Below are positions 61,209 through 64,000 of a stretch of DNA of 64,000 bases, piece by piece. A model generated the notes under the pieces. The model searched no databases, was not told the DNA's origin, and saw only the letters and a list, made by a program, of their open reading frames with translations. How positions within the stretch are numbered: the stretch's first letter is position 1; every line of letters starts with the position of its first letter. The DNA comes from Larkinella sp. C7 (GTDB lineage Bacteria; Bacteroidota; Bacteroidia; Cytophagales; Spirosomataceae). The translations under genes and the position numbers were made by a program. The DNA lies in assembly GCF_006149005.1 (NCBI RefSeq), contig NZ_VBSL01000003.1, forward strand, positions 372,001 through 436,000, in the 5' to 3' direction.

Positions 61209-64000
61209 TTAGCGAATGGTTTTGACCGTCTGAATCGTTACCGGCCCCAGCAAACCTGACTCGATCAGGGGCAATTCGCCCCACGGAACCAGGTTTTTGT
61301 TGGCTTTGGTGATATTGGTTTTGGTGAACTTTTCGCCGGTGAGCGCGTCGCCCGTCAGCCGGTTCGACCAGGTGTTGGCCACTTCGACTTTTAGCGTGTT
61401 TTCACCGGTTTTGACCACCTCGGTAATATCAAAGCGGTAGGGGGGCGTCCAGACAATGCCCAGCGGTTTATCGTTTAGCCAGACTTCACCAACTTTCGCC
61501 AACCGTCCCAGGTCGAGGTAAATCCGCTGATTCTGAGCGATATTGGAAGCGGGTTTGTACGAAAAAAATGTTTGATAGGTGCCGGTTCCTGAAAAATACC
61601 GGATGCCTTTCTGATCGGATTCGGTCCAGGAAATGAGTTTCGGAAACGTCGCGGATTCGGGCGCTCCCCAGCCCTTGGGAAAGCGGAGTTGCCACGGGCC
61701 TGTGAGTGTTGTGGCGGGTTGGGTGTTGTCAATTTGCTCAAAACCGGACTCTTTTTTTACCTCGAAAGCCCCCGCCTGCAAAAACGCCAGGCCGTTGGGC
61801 GTAAACGCCAGATGCGGTGGATGGGGCTCAGAACCCGTCACTTCGTTGTAGTGAGCCAGTACGGGTTCTTTGGAAAAGACGACAAAATACGTTCCGTACG
61901 GCGGCAGTGAAACCGGCAGTTGAATGCGCCCATCCGCCTGCTTATACACCGACACCGGCGCGATTTCGCCGGAGAGCGGGTCCCAGATTTCGGGCGTTCT
62001 GTCCGCCTGACGGAAAAAACAGGTGCGGGAAACCCACTGATTCGTGGTGTTGCGGATCAGGTAAAAATCTACCTCGCCATTTCGGTAGTGAATGTGATCC
62101 AGTGGCGTTTCGCGCTGGTCGGTTTTCTGGTCGGCGTAGCTGAAATCCGGCATGATTTTTAGCTCGGTCAGGGCGGGCAGTGCCGGTTTTTGATCGACCA
62201 AACGGCCGCCCTGTTCCGCCAGCTTTTTCAGTTTTGCCCGAACATCAGCCGGAATTCGCCCTTCCGTTCCGATGCTCAACACCTTGTAGCGGCCGACGCC
62301 CGGCAGCACCCACTCGCCGTTTTCGACGGTCAGATCCCGCATCAGCACTTCCGTGTTTACGACTTCGTAATCGTAGCCCGGCCCAACCGAAAACCAGGTG
62401 TTTTTGGGCGGAATCAGGTTCGGGACGTTGTCGCCGTAATAATGCAGCACATCGGCAACGAAAGCGGTTTTTTGCAAGATGTATGAAATCCGGCTCAGGT
62501 AGTCGTTGAACGGTTTGACTTTCGGCCAGTACGTCGTTCGGTCGTTGTAGTGCGTACCGGCAAAATAGGCGATGCCCGGATGACCCATTTCCGCCGGATT
62601 GTGCGGAAAACCGTGAATCACCAGCCGGTTCATGCCCTCGCAGAACGCGCGGTCGGCGATGACTTTTAGATCCGACGGGCCTTCCTGCCAGTCCCAGTAA
62701 CTCGTAAACGACTCTTCTTCAACGATCCCGCGTTTGTATATGTGCGAAGCGGCTGCAATCTCTTTCACGAGCCAGATCTTGTCCACCAGACTGTCCTTGT
62801 CGTTTTCCATGAAAAATTCGCGGTTGTACCAGTATTCCCCGCGCGGCACATCCAGCGCCCCGAGTGCCTTCAGCGATTCGACCGGGATGTGGTGTAGGTG
62901 CCCCGGTCCGCCCGATTCCGAAATGATTTGTAAGCCGTGGCTGTTGCAGATTTCTTTGGCTTTCCGGTAGTGGTTGTTGATCATCAGTTCAGACAGGGTT
63001 TTGTTAAAATCGAACTGAAAATTGTTGGCCACTTCCGGCTGATACCATTCCTTGTTGTAGATCGCGGGCAGAAATTTATAGAGGTCGTAGCCGTGAAGGT
63101 TGCGGAAAGCCGCCGGTAAGGTGGGCGTCCAGGTAAACTCCTTGGCTTCGTAACTGGCTAGATACAAGTTTTTTAACGCTGATTTGCTGAAGTCGCCGAT
63201 CCCGGGTTTCAGTCGGTCGATGAAATACATCACGTGCATCCGCGTCGCCGTGGAGTCGAAGTGGTCAATGATCGGGCCGACCGAATTGGGCGTGGGGCGG
63301 ATCAACTGCTCGCCGGAATTGGAGCAGACATACCGGTAAACGTCCCAAGCACCCGCCGGAGCTTTCCAGGTCAGTTGTTCGGTTTTGGCATCGAAATAGG
63401 CCGACACGTTGATCACTTTCGAGGTATCCAGCTGGGACGTCTGACCGGCGGGCAGGGCAATGACGGCCACTTCCTCGTGGTAAGCCGGTTTGCCATCGGC
63501 TCCGTATGGGATGGGTCTTGGGTTTCCTTTTTTGTCGGGTGTAATGGCTGGAAAGGGCAATTTGATAGCCTGCTCGCCCGCGCCTTGTACCGTCGTTTTG
63601 GAGAAGTAAATGGTTTTTGCCGCGTGTTGGGGCTGAACCCAACTGCCACCGGCGTTCCAGCTACTGGCCAGATTCAGACCCACTTCCAGGTCCAGCTTGC
63701 CCGCTTCCCGAATCGCCAGTTGGATGTTTTTGACCGACTCCTCGCTCATGAAAGCTGGCCCGGCGGGAATGAGCTGGTTGGGGTCGCTGGCGGGCGGCAG
63801 GCCGATTTCGAACAGATCGACACCCCCCATTCCGGCGTTTTTGATGGCAAGTAACTCTTCCTTCAACCGGAGGGTATCGACGTAACCGTTCAGCCACCAC
63901 CAGTAGACTTTGGGCCGGGCCTGAATGGGCGGATTTTTGAAGCCTTCTTTTAAGGTCGAATAGCTGATCGCTTCGGTTTCGGATGCGGTTTTGTTGCAGG
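61209..64000 (-). CDS. GH106-like glycoside hydrolase, N-terminus cut by window edge
   Basis: The frame is open from the stop at 61209 to the window end, giving at least 929 residues; the true start lies beyond 64000. The first visible residues, CNKTASETEA, suggest a lipoprotein Cys just at the edge. Same order as its downstream neighbour: PKVYWWWLNGYVDTLRLKEEL, GMGGVDLFEIGLPP, NLASSWNAGGSWVQPQHAAKT, SGGPGHLHHIPVESLKALGAL, FCEGMNRLVIHGFPHNP, and a C-terminal jelly roll with EVANTWSNRLTGDALTGEKF. The two genes are about half identical overall, but the C-terminal 90 bp block is almost the same at DNA level. Likely alpha-L-rhamnosidase of the same operon, with a different specificity or anchoring. 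Confidence 0.87.
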   Translation of the reverse strand, partial: CNKTASETEAISYSTLKEGFKNPPIQARPKVYWWWLNGYVDTLRLKEELLAIKNAGMGGVDLFEIGLPPASDPNQLIPAGPAFMSEESVKNIQLAIREAGKLDLEVGLNLASSWNAGGSWVQPQHAAKTIYFSKTTVQGAGEQAIKLPFPAITPDKKGNPRPIPYGADGKPAYHEEVAVIALPAGQTSQLDTSKVINVSAYFDAKTEQLTWKAPAGAWDVYRYVCSNSGEQLIRPTPNSVGPIIDHFDSTATRMHVMYFIDRLKPGIGDFSKSALKNLYLASYEAKEFTWTPTLPAAFRNLHGYDLYKFLPAIYNKEWYQPEVANNFQFDFNKTLSELMINNHYRKAKEICNSHGLQIISESGGPGHLHHIPVESLKALGALDVPRGEYWYNREFFMENDKDSLVDKIWLVKEIAAASHIYKRGIVEEESFTSYWDWQEGPSDLKVIADRAFCEGMNRLVIHGFPHNPAEMGHPGIAYFAGTHYNDRTTYWPKVKPFNDYLSRISYILQKTAFVADVLHYYGDNVPNLIPPKNTWFSVGPGYDYEVVNTEVLMRDLTVENGEWVLPGVGRYKVLSIGTEGRIPADVRAKLKKLAEQGGRLVDQKPALPALTELKIMPDFSYADQKTDQRETPLDHIHYRNGEVDFYLIRNTTNQWVSRTCFFRQADRTPEIWDPLSGEIAPVSVYKQADGRIQLPVSLPPYGTYFVVFSKEPVLAHYNEVTGSEPHPPHLAFTPNGLAFLQAGAFEVKKESGFEQIDNTQPATTLTGPWQLRFPKGWGAPESATFPKLISWTESDQKGIRYFSGTGTYQTFFSYKPASNIAQNQRIYLDLGRLAKVGEVWLNDKPLGIVWTPPYRFDITEVVKTGENTLKVEVANTWSNRLTGDALTGEKFTKTNITKANKNLVPWGELPLIESGLLGPVTIQTVKTIR

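Overview
The window is chromosomal DNA of a Bacteroidota bacterium, most likely order Cytophagales, family Spirosomataceae (Spirosoma/Larkinella-like). This placement is an inference. It rests on three SusC-type and two SusD-type outer-membrane proteins, a Bacteroidota-type ECF sigma factor, a T9SS-type C-terminal sorting domain, a bacillithiol-associated YtxJ protein, one clear TTTG-N20-TAnnTTTG promoter, and a moderately high GC content with frequent GTG/TTG starts.

Layout. 1-12250 is a polysaccharide/TonB region on the minus strand. It holds a SusC cut by the window edge, a DUF1501 protein translated after a DUF2231-PSCyt1-DUF1549-DUF1553 cytochrome-like protein, a SusC/SusD pair, an 83-residue protein resembling only the N-terminus of a FecR anti-sigma factor, and a divergent ECF sigma factor. 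12357-16522 holds a GH9 cellulase facing a secreted ELWxxDGT-repeat protein, with a strong shared terminator. 16720-19988 carries an EamA/EmrE-like transporter and the threonine-to-glycine pair tdh-kbl. 20620-32666 has two large sortilin/BNR-propeller proteins, the second downstream of a SusC/SusD pair with a convincing promoter and a leader of about 410 nt. 32782-46565 is mixed: a heme-type TonB receptor convergent with a PepSY membrane protein, an alcohol dehydrogenase, a fatty acid desaturase, an M20 peptidase, a flavoprotein, a porin-like barrel, a ScyD/ScyE protein, an orphan NarL-type regulator, metF and an NTF2-like protein. 47201-57676 is mostly housekeeping: thioesterase, TonB-domain protein, A-type Fe-S carrier, methylmalonyl-CoA epimerase, cystathionine beta-synthase, sugar isomerase-like protein, rsgA, waaA, ytxJ and a GntR regulator. 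Inside it sits an AT-rich AAA ATPase plus DUF4276/TOPRIM-like pair that looks like an acquired defence module. 57666-64000 is a rhamnoside-type operon: two tandem GH106-like enzymes followed by an SGNH esterase, with the GntR regulator opposite.

The least ordinary content is intergenic. One family of elements is built from 7-bp units arranged as palindromes. Three copies share a core, CATGCGTCAGCCA, and one copy has grown into 43 perfect 14-bp units. A second family is built from 10-bp units and forms inverted repeats. One copy is nearly empty, and the other encloses a shortened GxxExxY (PD-(D/E)XK) nuclease gene. Both families abut gene ends so closely that they supply or touch the stop codons of neighbouring genes. 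A REP-like double hairpin lies immediately upstream of the putative defence pair.
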